NCBI GenBank assembly: GCA_963763855.1
Contig: CAVXPU010000005.1
Span: forward strand, 744,001-808,000
Direction: 5' to 3'
DNA length: 64,000 bases
Origin: JAIBCC01 sp963763855
GTDB taxonomy: Bacteria; Acidobacteriota; Blastocatellia; Pyrinomonadales; Pyrinomonadaceae
Shown: positions 33,737-42,591 of the stretch, piece after piece
Position numbering within the stretch: position 1 is the first letter of the stretch
Layout of the letters: every line of letters begins with the position of its first letter
The notes under the pieces: generated by a model
Seen by the model: only the letters and a program-made list of their open reading frames with translations
Databases searched by the model: none
What the model was told of the DNA's origin: nothing
Made by a program: the position numbers and the translations under genes

Positions 33737-35329
33737 TCAGAGCGTAACGCCTTCTTGATATTCACCCCAAACCTTTCTCAAACAATGGCTTATCTCACCG
33801 ACTGTAGCATAATTTTCAACACATTCCAGGATTTTTGGCAACAAATTCTCATCCGTTTGAGCCGATGCTTTGAGATTTGAAAGCGACATTTCCGCTTTCG
33901 ATTTATCACGTTTTTCACGCATCGATTTCAGCCTTTCAACTTGGTTTTTCTCGATTTGAGCGTCAATCGTCATCGTCGGAATCGTGCTATCTTCATCAGT
34001 TTGAAACTTATTTACGCCAACGACAATTGCGTCTTTCGATTCGACAGCTTTTTGATATTGATACGCGGCTTCCTGAATTTCGCGTTGCGGAAAACCTTGC
34101 TCGATTGCTTTAAGCATTCCGTCCAAATCGTCAATTTTTTGGATGTAATCGACCGCTTTTGCTTCCAATTTATTCGTCAGTTCTTCAATTGCATAGCTTC
34201 CCGCGAGTGCGTCAACGATGTCGGCAACGCCTGATTCATGAGCGATAACTTGCTGAGTTCGCAAAGCAATACGGGCGGCTTTTTCGGTTGGCAGAGACAA
34301 CGCTTCGTCCATCCCGTTTGTGTGCAAAGATTGCGTTCCGCCGAGAACTGCGGCGAGTGCCTGAATCGTTGTGCGGACGATATTTACTTCGGGTTGTTGT
34401 GCCGTCAGTGTAGAACCCGCAGTTTGAGTGTGGAATCTGAGCATCAACGATTTCGGGTTTTTTGCACCGAATCTTTCACGCATAATTTTCGCCCAAAGTC
34501 TTCTTGCGGCTCGGAATTTCGCCACTTCTTCAAGCAAATTTAGATGCGAATTGAAGAAAAACGACAAACGCGGTGCAAAATCATCAACCTTCAAACCGAC
34601 TGAAATTGCCGCATCAACGTATGCGATTCCGTCCGCCAATGTGAACGCAATTTCCTGTGCGGCGGTCGAACCTGCTTCGCGGATATGATAGCCGGAAATC
34701 GAAATTGTGTTCCAATTCGGCACTTCGGCGGCACAAAAAGCGAACGTATCGGTGATTAAACGAAGCGAAGGTTTCGGCGGATAAATGTAGGTTCCACGAG
34801 CGATATATTCCTTCAAAATATCGTTTTGAATCGTGCCGTTTACCTTATCAAACGACACATTTTGCTTCTTGGCGACCGCTAAATAAAGACACAAAAGCGT
34901 TGATGCAGTTGCGTTTATCGTCATCGAAGTTGAAACGGTGTCGAGCGGAATTCCGTCGAACAACGTCAGCATATCATCGAGCGAATCAATTGCCACGCCG
35001 ACTTTTCCGACCTCACCCAATGCCAACGGATCATCAGAATCAAGCCCGATTTGCGTCGGTAAATCAAACGCCACCGATAAGCCTGTCGTGCCTTGCGAAA
35101 GCAGATATTTGTAACGTTTATTTGAATCTTCGGCAGTCGCAAAACCCGCGTATTGCCGCATAGTCCAAAATCTGCCGCGATACATATTCTTGCGAACTCC
35201 GCGTGTGTATGGGAATTCACCCGGGTTCGCTAAATCGTTATCGTAATTGATTTTGGTGTTGCTCGGATTATAATCGTTTGGCAATTCTATGCCCGAAGAT
35301 GTTTCGAATTTATCTCGTCGTTCGCTCAT
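33737..35329 (-). CDS. Methylmalonyl-CoA mutase, large (catalytic) subunit
   Basis: 530-residue acyl-CoA mutase large subunit. The TIM barrel carries FWTMRQYAGFATAEDSNKRY (Tyr that marks methylmalonyl-CoA specificity), SVAFDLPTQIGLDSDDP, NGTIQNDILKEYIARGTYI, SISGYHIREAGSTAAQEIAF and LRFHTQTAGSTLTAQQPE with the catalytic His. The cobalamin-binding domain is absent, so a separate small subunit must exist. It interconverts (R)-methylmalonyl-CoA and succinyl-CoA in propionate and branched-chain degradation. Divergent from the fRMsr gene. Confidence 0.94.
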   Translation of the reverse strand: MSERRDKFETSSGIELPNDYNPSNTKINYDNDLANPGEFPYTRGVRKNMYRGRFWTMRQYAGFATAEDSNKRYKYLLSQGTTGLSVAFDLPTQIGLDSDDPLALGEVGKVGVAIDSLDDMLTLFDGIPLDTVSTSMTINATASTLLCLYLAVAKKQNVSFDKVNGTIQNDILKEYIARGTYIYPPKPSLRLITDTFAFCAAEVPNWNTISISGYHIREAGSTAAQEIAFTLADGIAYVDAAISVGLKVDDFAPRLSFFFNSHLNLLEEVAKFRAARRLWAKIMRERFGAKNPKSLMLRFHTQTAGSTLTAQQPEVNIVRTTIQALAAVLGGTQSLHTNGMDEALSLPTEKAARIALRTQQVIAHESGVADIVDALAGSYAIEELTNKLEAKAVDYIQKIDDLDGMLKAIEQGFPQREIQEAAYQYQKAVESKDAIVVGVNKFQTDEDSTIPTMTIDAQIEKNQVERLKSMREKRDKSKAEMSLSNLKASAQTDENLLPKILECVENYATVGEISHCLRKVWGEYQEGVTL

Positions 35330-35395
35330 ATTTGCAATAGATTAGCATATCCTGAAAAGATTTTATGAATCTGCTTAATCTGTTAAACTCAAAAA

Positions 35396-35878
35396 ATGGC
35401 AGAAAGTTTAGCATTCACGAAAACAACGGATCGAAAAATAATTTACGCGGAAATTACTCCGCAAATTGAAACTTTGGTTTCGGCGGAAACTGATTTGGTG
35501 GCGAATCTGGCAAATATTTGTGCCGTTTTGAAGGAAGCTTTTGGATTTTTTTGGGTGGGATTTTATTTAAAGCAGGGAAATCAGCTTGTTTTGAACGCGT
35601 TTCAAGGTCCGGTTGCCTGCACCAGAATCGATTTTGATAAAGGCGTTTGCGGACACGCTTATACAACACGTGAAACTGTTATTGTTCCAAATGTTGATGA
35701 ATTTCCCGGGCATATCGCGTGTGCGTCGGCATCGAAATCTGAAATTGTTTTGCCGATTTTCAAAGGCGATGAAGTATTTGGTGTATTAGATGTTGATAGC
35801 GATAAGCTTAATGATTTCAGCGAGATTGATGCGGAAGGCTTAGAAAGGATTACGATAATTATTGAAAAGTTGCTTTAG
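35396..35878 (+). CDS. msrC: Free methionine-(R)-sulfoxide reductase (GAF type)
   Basis: 160-residue single GAF-domain enzyme. The three family Cys are present in NAFQGPVACTRIDFDKGVCG and FPGHIACASASKSEIVLPIF. A second redox-defence gene in the same neighbourhood as the peroxiredoxin, though 4 kb away. Complete and of normal length. It reduces free Met-R-sulfoxide with thioredoxin. Confidence 0.9.
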   Translation: MAESLAFTKTTDRKIIYAEITPQIETLVSAETDLVANLANICAVLKEAFGFFWVGFYLKQGNQLVLNAFQGPVACTRIDFDKGVCGHAYTTRETVIVPNVDEFPGHIACASASKSEIVLPIFKGDEVFGVLDVDSDKLNDFSEIDAEGLERITIIIEKLL

Positions 35879-36024
35879 CCGAGATGCAAGATCAATATTT
35901 AGAGTCTAGTCAAAAAATTTTAAACTATTAACATAATTGTGGTTAGTAAAAGCAAAAGGCATACAGGTGCAAGGAAATCGCGAGAAAGTGTGGAAAAACC
36001 TTGCACTTGAAACGAAAGTTTCCC

Positions 36025-36215
36025 CCCGAAGGGCAAATAGCCACGTCCATTTATGGCGTGGTTCGGGCAGGGCAACAAATTCAGAGGGCGTTTTAACGTT
36101 CTTGCAAAAATGCAAAAGTGGGGCAGCACACAGCAAAAAAGGATGTTAAAACGCCCTTTAATGATTTCCATAACTACTGCCACGCCGTAAACAACGTGAC
36201 TATTTGCCCTTCGGG
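36025..36215. repeat. Large imperfect terminal-inverted-repeat element (MITE-like)
   Basis: Left arm 36025-36097 (CCCGAAGGGCAAATAG ... GGGCGTTTTAAC) and right arm 36145-36215 (GTTAAAACGCCC ... CTATTTGCCCTTCGGG) are inverted copies, matched strongly at both ends and about 70% overall, with about 47 bases between. Each arm contains its own small CCACG/CGTGG hairpin. It fills most of the 390-base gap 35879-36270, which otherwise has no gene. Confidence 0.75.
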
Positions 36216-36270
36216 AATTTTGAGAATAGTGACAATTTTACCGATTTTATACTTTCTGAGGTGACTCTAT

Positions 36271-37056
36271 TTACAGCACTTTTTTCCTGAAAAATTCGTC
36301 GAAATTTCCTCTGTAAGTGCGGCTGATATTAAATTTTTTGCCGTCTTTCATAACAAATTTTTGCTCGCTGCGACCCCAAATCTGAATTTCTTGGACAAAA
36401 TTTATGTTAATGATTGTCGAACGGTGAATGCGGAAAAACTTCTGAGGATCAAGCTTGGCTGCGATAGCGTCCATTTTTTCCCTTAAAAGCTGATTGGAAT
36501 TACTGAGTTTGAGCGAAACGTAATTGCCTTGTGCCTCAATCCACTGAATTTCGTCAATCTTTACCAGCGAAATCTTTTCATTCTTTTTTACCGAAACCCA
36601 TTCCAAATATGTATTTTGAGCCTTCACATTTTCAAGAAGCTCAAACATTCTTTGCTCGTATTGTCCTTTTTTCGCGGATAAAATTCGCTCGCAAGCGAGA
36701 TTAAAACTTGCTTCAAAACGCGAACGATCAAATGGCTTGAGCAAATAATCGGTTGCGTAAAATTCAAATGCCTTGATCGCATATTCATCGAAAGCGGTGA
36801 CAAAAATGATGATCGGCATTCTATCCGGATGAGATTCTTTTAGATTCCGGAGAAATTGAAAACCATCGCAACCGGGCATTTGAATATCGAGAAAAATGAT
36901 ATCAGGTCTTAATTCTAATGTTTTTTGATAAGCTTCATCGCCATTTGCCGCTTCCGAAATCAAGCCTGCACGATCTTCATTCTTCAGCATTTCGCGAATT
37001 CTGACTCTAGCCAGAGGCTCATCATCCGCTATTAAAATATTCAATTTCGAATTCAT
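36271..37056 (-). CDS. LytTR-family response regulator
   Basis: 261-residue regulator. Receiver domain residues 1 to about 125 (NILIADDEPLARVRIREML, phospho-acceptor Asp in DIIFLDIQMPG, Lys in DYLLKPFDRSRF). LytTR DNA-binding domain from about residue 150 (WIEAQGNYVSLKLSN, FFRIHRSTIININFVQEIQI). Acts with the kinase 17 bases upstream. Target genes may include the secreted-protein block upstream; unproven. Confidence 0.93.
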   Translation of the reverse strand: MNSKLNILIADDEPLARVRIREMLKNEDRAGLISEAANGDEAYQKTLELRPDIIFLDIQMPGCDGFQFLRNLKESHPDRMPIIIFVTAFDEYAIKAFEFYATDYLLKPFDRSRFEASFNLACERILSAKKGQYEQRMFELLENVKAQNTYLEWVSVKKNEKISLVKIDEIQWIEAQGNYVSLKLSNSNQLLREKMDAIAAKLDPQKFFRIHRSTIININFVQEIQIWGRSEQKFVMKDGKKFNISRTYRGNFDEFFRKKVL

Positions 37057-37073
37057 AACGAATAATTTCCAAA

Positions 37074-38198
37074 CTAAACGATAAAGGGCAAATCAAATCT
37101 AACCAAGGTTCCCGATTCTCGATTAGTGCCTATCTCAAATGAAAAATCGTCTCCATAAATCTGACGAAGCCGGGCTTTAGTGTTGCTAAGTCCAACTCCG
37201 CCTTGGGTTTTAGCCGACGCAGAAGTCGAGTTTAAGCCCGCTCCATTATCTTCGATCTCAATTATCAGGCGAGCATTATTTCGCTTCGCACGTATGAAAA
37301 GGAATCCATTTTCCTTCATATTGGCAATGCCATGCCGGATCGAATTTTCAACAATCGGCTGTAAAATTAAATTTGGAACTTTTGAGTTCAAAGTCTCTTC
37401 ATCAGCCGAAAATTCAACAGTTAATCTTTCTTGAAACCGAACCTTTTCGATATCTAAATACGTTTTCAAAAAATGGAGTTCTCTTTCGAGCGAAACAATC
37501 GGTTCGCCGGAATTTTGGAGAGTCATCCTTAAAAAATCACTCAAACGCGTTAGCATCAGGTCTGCTGATTCGGCATCGTGATGAATCAATGTTGCGATTG
37601 AATTCAGCGTATTAAAGAGAAAATGCGGGTGAATCTGCATTTTCAAAGCACTCAATTGAGCATCTGAAAGCAATGCGGAAAGCTCGGCTACGCGAACTTT
37701 TTCACTCTGCATTTCGCGATAATATTCGATTCCTTGCCCAACAATAATAATTCCCCAGTAAACAATGATTCCGCGATGCAGAAAATGCGGGTCAAAAATC
37801 ATATCGAAGCTGAGGCAATGTTCGCAAATATCCTCCCAAGTCCAGGCAATAAAACTGTTTAGGGATGTGCTGACGATTGAAAAAATTACCGATGCTATCA
37901 AATGACAAAAATAAATTACTATTGTTTTTGGTGCGATTTTGAGTTGGAGCGGAAATCGCTCGCTTAGCTTAAAAAGTAATATTGAGAATAATGCGTAGAT
38001 ATAAAATTCGGTTAAGAATTCGATTATGAAATACTTGACGTGAAGAATTCTACCCGCACGATAATTCCTGAGGTAAGATTCGGAAGCAAACGAAAGTCCT
38101 AAAATTGTCCAGATAGCAAATCCGATCGCAATGCTTTGCCATGCGGGAAAATTGTCGAGAAAGCTTTTGGGAGTTGTATTTTCTGAAACTGTTTTCAT
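37074..38198 (-). CDS. LytS/YehU-type sensor histidine kinase
   Basis: 374-residue membrane kinase. Four or so N-terminal helices (SIAIGFAIWTILGLSFASE, FIIEFLTEFYIYALFSILLF, TIVIYFCHLIASVIFSIVS, and one more), a coiled stretch, then the His_kinase motif ALKMQIHPHFLFNTLNSIAT and HATPase_c boxes (PIVENSIRHGIANM, DNGAGLN). I start at ATG 38198 (MKTVSENTTPKSF) rather than a GTG at 38207. Paired with 36271-37056; signal unknown. Confidence 0.92.
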   Translation of the reverse strand: MKTVSENTTPKSFLDNFPAWQSIAIGFAIWTILGLSFASESYLRNYRAGRILHVKYFIIEFLTEFYIYALFSILLFKLSERFPLQLKIAPKTIVIYFCHLIASVIFSIVSTSLNSFIAWTWEDICEHCLSFDMIFDPHFLHRGIIVYWGIIIVGQGIEYYREMQSEKVRVAELSALLSDAQLSALKMQIHPHFLFNTLNSIATLIHHDAESADLMLTRLSDFLRMTLQNSGEPIVSLERELHFLKTYLDIEKVRFQERLTVEFSADEETLNSKVPNLILQPIVENSIRHGIANMKENGFLFIRAKRNNARLIIEIEDNGAGLNSTSASAKTQGGVGLSNTKARLRQIYGDDFSFEIGTNRESGTLVRFDLPFIV

Positions 38199-38296
38199 CA
38201 AAACCACGCATTATTTTGCGAAAAAATGATTCGCTGACGGCAAAGCGATGACGTGAATGCGTGTGTTCAGATGCCGCATTCACGTCAAACGTAAGA

Positions 38297-40851
38297 TTAC
38301 CAGGCGATTGGATTGATGCCGTCTTGACGGGCTTTGTCAATACTAATCAAGTGATAACGCGGGTCTTTTGCGTTGATAGCCGGGAGACTTTCTCGAAATT
38401 TTTTGTCACCCGCTTCCAATGCTTTCTTAAACGAACCATACGAAGCATCGACCACTGCTTTTGCCTCATAATCTCTCAGATCAATTGCACCAACCACTGT
38501 CGTTTCAAAGCCCCATAAATCGCCTTTTCCGTCCATATCAAAAACTAAAAAGCAATGACCGGGGATGAGTACGAGTCCAACACGGATACCGATTTTTTTC
38601 AAAATTGCCGCGATTAAAACCGATCCGTCAACGCAATTTGCCTGAGCAGCCTTGATAGATTCGTCAAAAAGCCGAACGTATTGGCTATTAACCATGTTTG
38701 CGGTGCTGGACGTATCTGTAATGCTGCTGTATTTAAATCCGCGTCTTTGTAAAATAAACCAAATGGCGAAAAGTTGTTTTTGAACTTCTTTTGGACCGCC
38801 CTGATAGCCCAAAAAAGCGTCAACCAATCTCGTATCGAGTGCCTCCTTCAAAATCTGGTCAATCCATTCGTGATCTTCATTTACATAAGCAGCAAAAAGT
38901 TCGCTGGTATTTGCCCAGTTATCGTTGTCAAGAAAACGATATGAATAAACCGCTTCATTGATAGAGCGAATTCTTACAACAACCGTCCTTTTTTCCACCA
39001 GTTCGCCATTGATATACAAAGTAAATGTGGCGTTGGCTGGCGTTGGTTTTTTATAGCGTTTTAACGCTTCCCAATCCCATACAATTCTTGGGAAAATTCG
39101 ATATCGTTGGTCTTTGGTTGAAAGGGTAGTTTCATATTCCTGATAGCCGATAATCGGATCAAGTTGGACACCAATTTTTATTTTGCTGTCTTTTTTGGGA
39201 TTGATAATATGCATACCCAAAATGCCGTGATTATCGCCGATAACGGTCTCTGTCTTAATTTCTTGTATTGGAATCGATGCTCTTGCCAAGAAATATGCGG
39301 GAAAAATTTGCTTGTCCATTTCTACAACCGGAGTCCAGGTTATACCCTTTGAGTTCGGCGTCATCGGCACCAATTTTGTGAGTTTTTTATCTCCTTCTGC
39401 CTTTTCAAGTAAAGTGACTTTTGCAAGATCCTCTTCAGAAGCCTTTGTTTTGCCTGTTTCTTTATAAACAATAGAGCGATTTATGTAAGCTTGTTTTTCA
39501 TTTGGATCAAGTTTAATCGCAGTAGTGTAATCACGAATCGCCAAATCATATTTCTTTTGGATTGCATAAACAAACCCGCGGCTAACGTATACAGTCGCAA
39601 CATTCGGATCAAGCTCAAGCGATTTATTATAATCTGCCAGAGCATACTCAAGATTATTTATGCGACGATTTGCGAGTCCTCGATAATAATAAACTTCTTT
39701 GTTATTAGGATATTTGCTCAGATATTTGGTGAAAAGCGGAATTGCCACATCGTATTTCTCACTGTCGTAAGCCTTATAACCTAATTTTAATGCTTCTTCC
39801 GGAGTCAATTCGGCTTGCGTAGTACCGCCGGGTGCGGAGGTTGGTTTCTTCCCGGTTTTAAGTTCTTCGGCTTTGGTAGTATCAGCTGCTGCTAAGTTAT
39901 TTTCACCTAAGCCCTTATAGACAATTGCCCGAAATCTGTAAGGAAGTTCATTATTCGGGTCAAGCTTGATAGCCATATTCAAATCACGAAGAGCAAAGTC
40001 AGCTTTGTTCTGAAGAATATGCACGTATCCGCGACCAATGTAAGCAGTAATATATTGAGAATCAATGCTGAGAGCTTTTGTGTAATCAGCTATTGCCAGA
40101 CTCAAGTTTTTCGGAGCTGGCGTAAGATATTCCACGATTTACATAGCCAATTTTGTCGTTTGGGTATTTATTCAAATATCGGGTGAAATATGAAGCAGCC
40201 TGTACATAATTTTTCTCATCGAGCATTTTCGCACCGAGCTTGAAATCCGGATCATTTTCAGTGTCTGATTGACGTGCGGTTGGATTATTTTTTGGTGGCG
40301 TATCAACGGTCGGTTTATTTCTTTTTGCAATAATTTCATTTGCTCTTCGCATAATCCGAATTGGCTAAGTTAGTTTCGCCCATCGATTGATATGCGATAC
40401 CGCGATTTTTGTAGGAAATATCGTCATTTGGATTTAATTTGATTGCGAGAGTATATTCGCCGACAGCCAATTCAAATTGTTTTTGACCGATATATGAATA
40501 TCCGCGACTCGAAAATGCCTGCCAGTAATCGGGCTTTATTTCAATCGCTTTGGTAAAATCTTTCAGAGCCAATTCATATTTTTTCAAATAATTATAGGCT
40601 AAACCCCTGTTATAATAAGCATTTACTTCATTTGGATTGGTTTTAAGATATCTTGTGTAGTAAAAAATCGCCAACTCATAATCACCGGAATCAAATGCCT
40701 TGACCGCCAATTTAAAATCATCTTCCTGAAGTTTTAAGAACAAAGATTCTGAGCTCTGAAAACTCTTTAGAATCTGCAATTCGCCATTGGCAAAACCTGA
40801 AGTAGCCAAAATTAACGCAAATAAAATGCTAAAAATAGATCTTCTAAACAT
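38297..40851 (-). CDS. Secreted TPR protein with transglutaminase-like domain, two frameshifts
   Basis: About 850 residues after repair. Signal peptide FSILFALILATSGFANGELQ at 40851, then many TPR repeats (YYTRYLKTNPNEVNAYYNRG, DFTKAIEIKPDYWQAFSSRG and others), then from about 39380 a beta-rich domain and a C-terminal transglutaminase-like region. There the Cys in AAQANCVDGSVLIAAILKKI, His in LIPGHCFLVFDMDG and a later Asp suggest a Cys-His-Asp triad. Frame changes near 40340-40350 (SDYAK joins ANEIIAKRNK) and near 40105-40120. Located just upstream of the sensor kinase. Probably a periplasmic protein that binds partners by TPR. Confidence 0.75.
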
Positions 40852-41115
40852 ACTAACTCCCTTATATAAGTGTAATATTTCCTATAATTATCTTTACATT
40901 CGAAGCAGATTTAATTTTACAAGGCGGATTGTGAATTTGCCAAATATATCAATCGCTAATTCTTTATTAAAATATTTTCCTGCCAAATCGTCTTGCGTAC
41001 TTACCGAAACAACGCCCAAAATTACAAGAAAATAGAAACACTGAAACTCACTTTTTTTTTCATAAACTTCTTCTCAATATTAATTAACGAAAAAATTGTC
41101 AGTAAACCGTAAATT
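40852..41115. other. Intergenic stretch, nothing recognised
   Basis: About 260 AT-rich bases between the TPR gene start and the next minus-strand gene. The leader of the TPR gene should lie here; no clear hairpin or RNA gene. Confidence 0.4.
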
Positions 41116-41607
41116 TTAGTATTTCTTTGCCTTTCGCGAACTAACCTTAAAGGAATTTCCTCTATTTTCAAGGATTACCGTTTCGTCCGATGTATCATCA
41201 CCTGTGTAAAATAATAGGTCGTTTTTATTGTCACCGTTAATTTTGCAGGGAACTAAAGCGTAAACCCAATAATCGGATAAATTAGTGCCATACTTATACT
41301 TAAAGAAAGATTTGATGGTTTTGCCTTGGCTTGTTTTTATGTCAAAGGTGATCCAATGATTTTCTTTGACGCCTTTCATATTCATTTTTGCCTTAGTTGC
41401 AAATGTTCTCGGGATAATCCTGTCTGCCTTGTCGTCGCCGTCAACGTCAAACTTAAAAGGCGTTTTATCCGCAAAATCTCTTTTATCTGAATCGCTAAAA
41501 GGATTTGTGTTGCATTTAGCGGGATTTGATTCGCGGGCAGCAAAAATATTGCTCGCAAACACAAGAACCCCACTTAACAAAAATGACGTAAATATTTTAT
41601 TTTTCAT
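41116..41607 (-). CDS. Secreted hypothetical protein, FG-GAP-like
   Basis: 163-residue protein with a signal peptide (IFTSFLLSGVLVFASNIFAA). It carries two Asp-rich lines, FKFDVDGDDKADRIIPRTF and PCKINGDNKNDLLFYTGDD, that resemble FG-GAP/VCBS calcium-binding units. No enzyme motif. Unrecognised by name. Confidence 0.65.
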   Translation of the reverse strand: MKNKIFTSFLLSGVLVFASNIFAARESNPAKCNTNPFSDSDKRDFADKTPFKFDVDGDDKADRIIPRTFATKAKMNMKGVKENHWITFDIKTSQGKTIKSFFKYKYGTNLSDYWVYALVPCKINGDNKNDLLFYTGDDTSDETVILENRGNSFKVSSRKAKKY

Positions 41608-41826
41608 AGGTTTATTTTTCTTTCAAAATATTTATCCAAACTGATTTTTTTCAAATCGCCCTGACAACGATTCCGGCAATTACTAAAAACCTTAACAAAC
41701 ATAGTCTAATTGCCTCTACTTTGAATTTGAAAAGCAAAATTTGTTTCTCAACTTATTTAACGAAAAAAGACTTGAGAAACCGTAAAGAGTTTTGAGGGCT
41801 AAAGCCTAAAAGGAATAAAAAGACTT

Positions 41827-42562
41827 GGGTCATGACTAGATAAGACCATTATGCTTAGTAATTTTTATAAGTAAAGAGTAGAGATTTTCTTTTCGATAAT
41901 TGAAGCGAAATTCGCACTCTTTCAAGTGTAAATAAAACGTGTTCTTTGACATTCCGCGAAATCTTGAAAGCCTGACTTTGGCATAGCCCCAGAAGCCTTC
42001 GATGCCGTTAATGTGATTGCTTCCTTCGGCGAATTTGTCGTCGGAATGAAGGATGCGAAAATGCTTTTGGTAGCCTAGATGAACAATCGAATCGTAGGAT
42101 CGAAAACCGTCGGTATGGATGATACTTTCCTTGTCCACCTTTCCTGTAACTATCTGTAAAAGCGTAGCTTTACGGACATCAGGAACAACTTCGGTATAGA
42201 CTTTTCCGTTGCGTTTGAAGATGCCGAAAACGATGGTTTTACCAAATGCTCCACGACCGCGTTTGCCACGAACATAGCGTGAACCAAAGTATGATTCATC
42301 TAATTCGATGACTCCTGAAAAAGGCGATTCGAGTTCACAGAAGTCAGCAATAGCTTGGCGGATAAATGTCAAATAACGATTAACCGTATTGCGGTTTAAT
42401 TTAACCAAAACAGCGATTTGAGAAGCGGTCAAATCAACGGCAAAAAGCCGTAAAATCTGACGAAATTTAGCTTTAGAAATCTTTGCACGAACAAATCGCT
42501 TGTAACTAACTGTCATATCTAGATTTAAGTATGATACATCATCTCTTATCTAGTCATGACCC
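41827..42562. mobile_element. IS1595-family insertion sequence with perfect ends
   Basis: 736-base element. Terminal inverted repeats are exact over 19 bases (GGGTCATGACTAGATAAGA at 41827; reverse complement ending at 42562). It is flanked by an 8-base direct repeat AAAGACTT (41819-41826 and 42563-42570), the target-site length known for IS1595. The single gene inside is intact, so transposition is probably recent. Confidence 0.96.
41836..42516 (-). CDS. IS1595-family (ISXO2-like) transposase
   Basis: 226-residue DDE-type transposase of the IS1595/ISXO2 group: N-terminal helix-turn-helix (LTASQIAVLVKLNRNTVNRY), then GVIELDESYFGSRYVRGKRG with the first Asp, IIHTDGFRSYDSIVHLGYQ with the second, and the IS1595 signature HINGIEGFWGYAKVRL followed by KNTFYLHLKECEFRFNYR. 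Frame intact. Nearly the whole element is this gene. Confidence 0.95.
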   Translation of the reverse strand: MTVSYKRFVRAKISKAKFRQILRLFAVDLTASQIAVLVKLNRNTVNRYLTFIRQAIADFCELESPFSGVIELDESYFGSRYVRGKRGRGAFGKTIVFGIFKRNGKVYTEVVPDVRKATLLQIVTGKVDKESIIHTDGFRSYDSIVHLGYQKHFRILHSDDKFAEGSNHINGIEGFWGYAKVRLSRFRGMSKNTFYLHLKECEFRFNYRKENLYSLLIKITKHNGLI

Positions 42563-42591
42563 AAAGACTTTTAGGCTTTAGAGTTAGAGCA

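Larger units (their letters stand above)
41799..42581. repeat. Hairpin split by the IS
   Basis: CTAAAGCCTAAAAG (41799-41812) and CTTTTAGGCTTTAG (42568-42581) are exact inverted repeats of 14 bases. Without the IS and one target copy, they would be separated by about 11 bases, GAATAAAAAGA, as a tight hairpin 10 bases past the stop of the TPR gene at 42592. So the IS entered the loop edge of a former terminator or palindrome. Confidence 0.85.

Noticed and set aside
35906..36183. Small frames in the 36.0 kb gap
   Set aside because: They lie in the large inverted-repeat element and look like chance frames.
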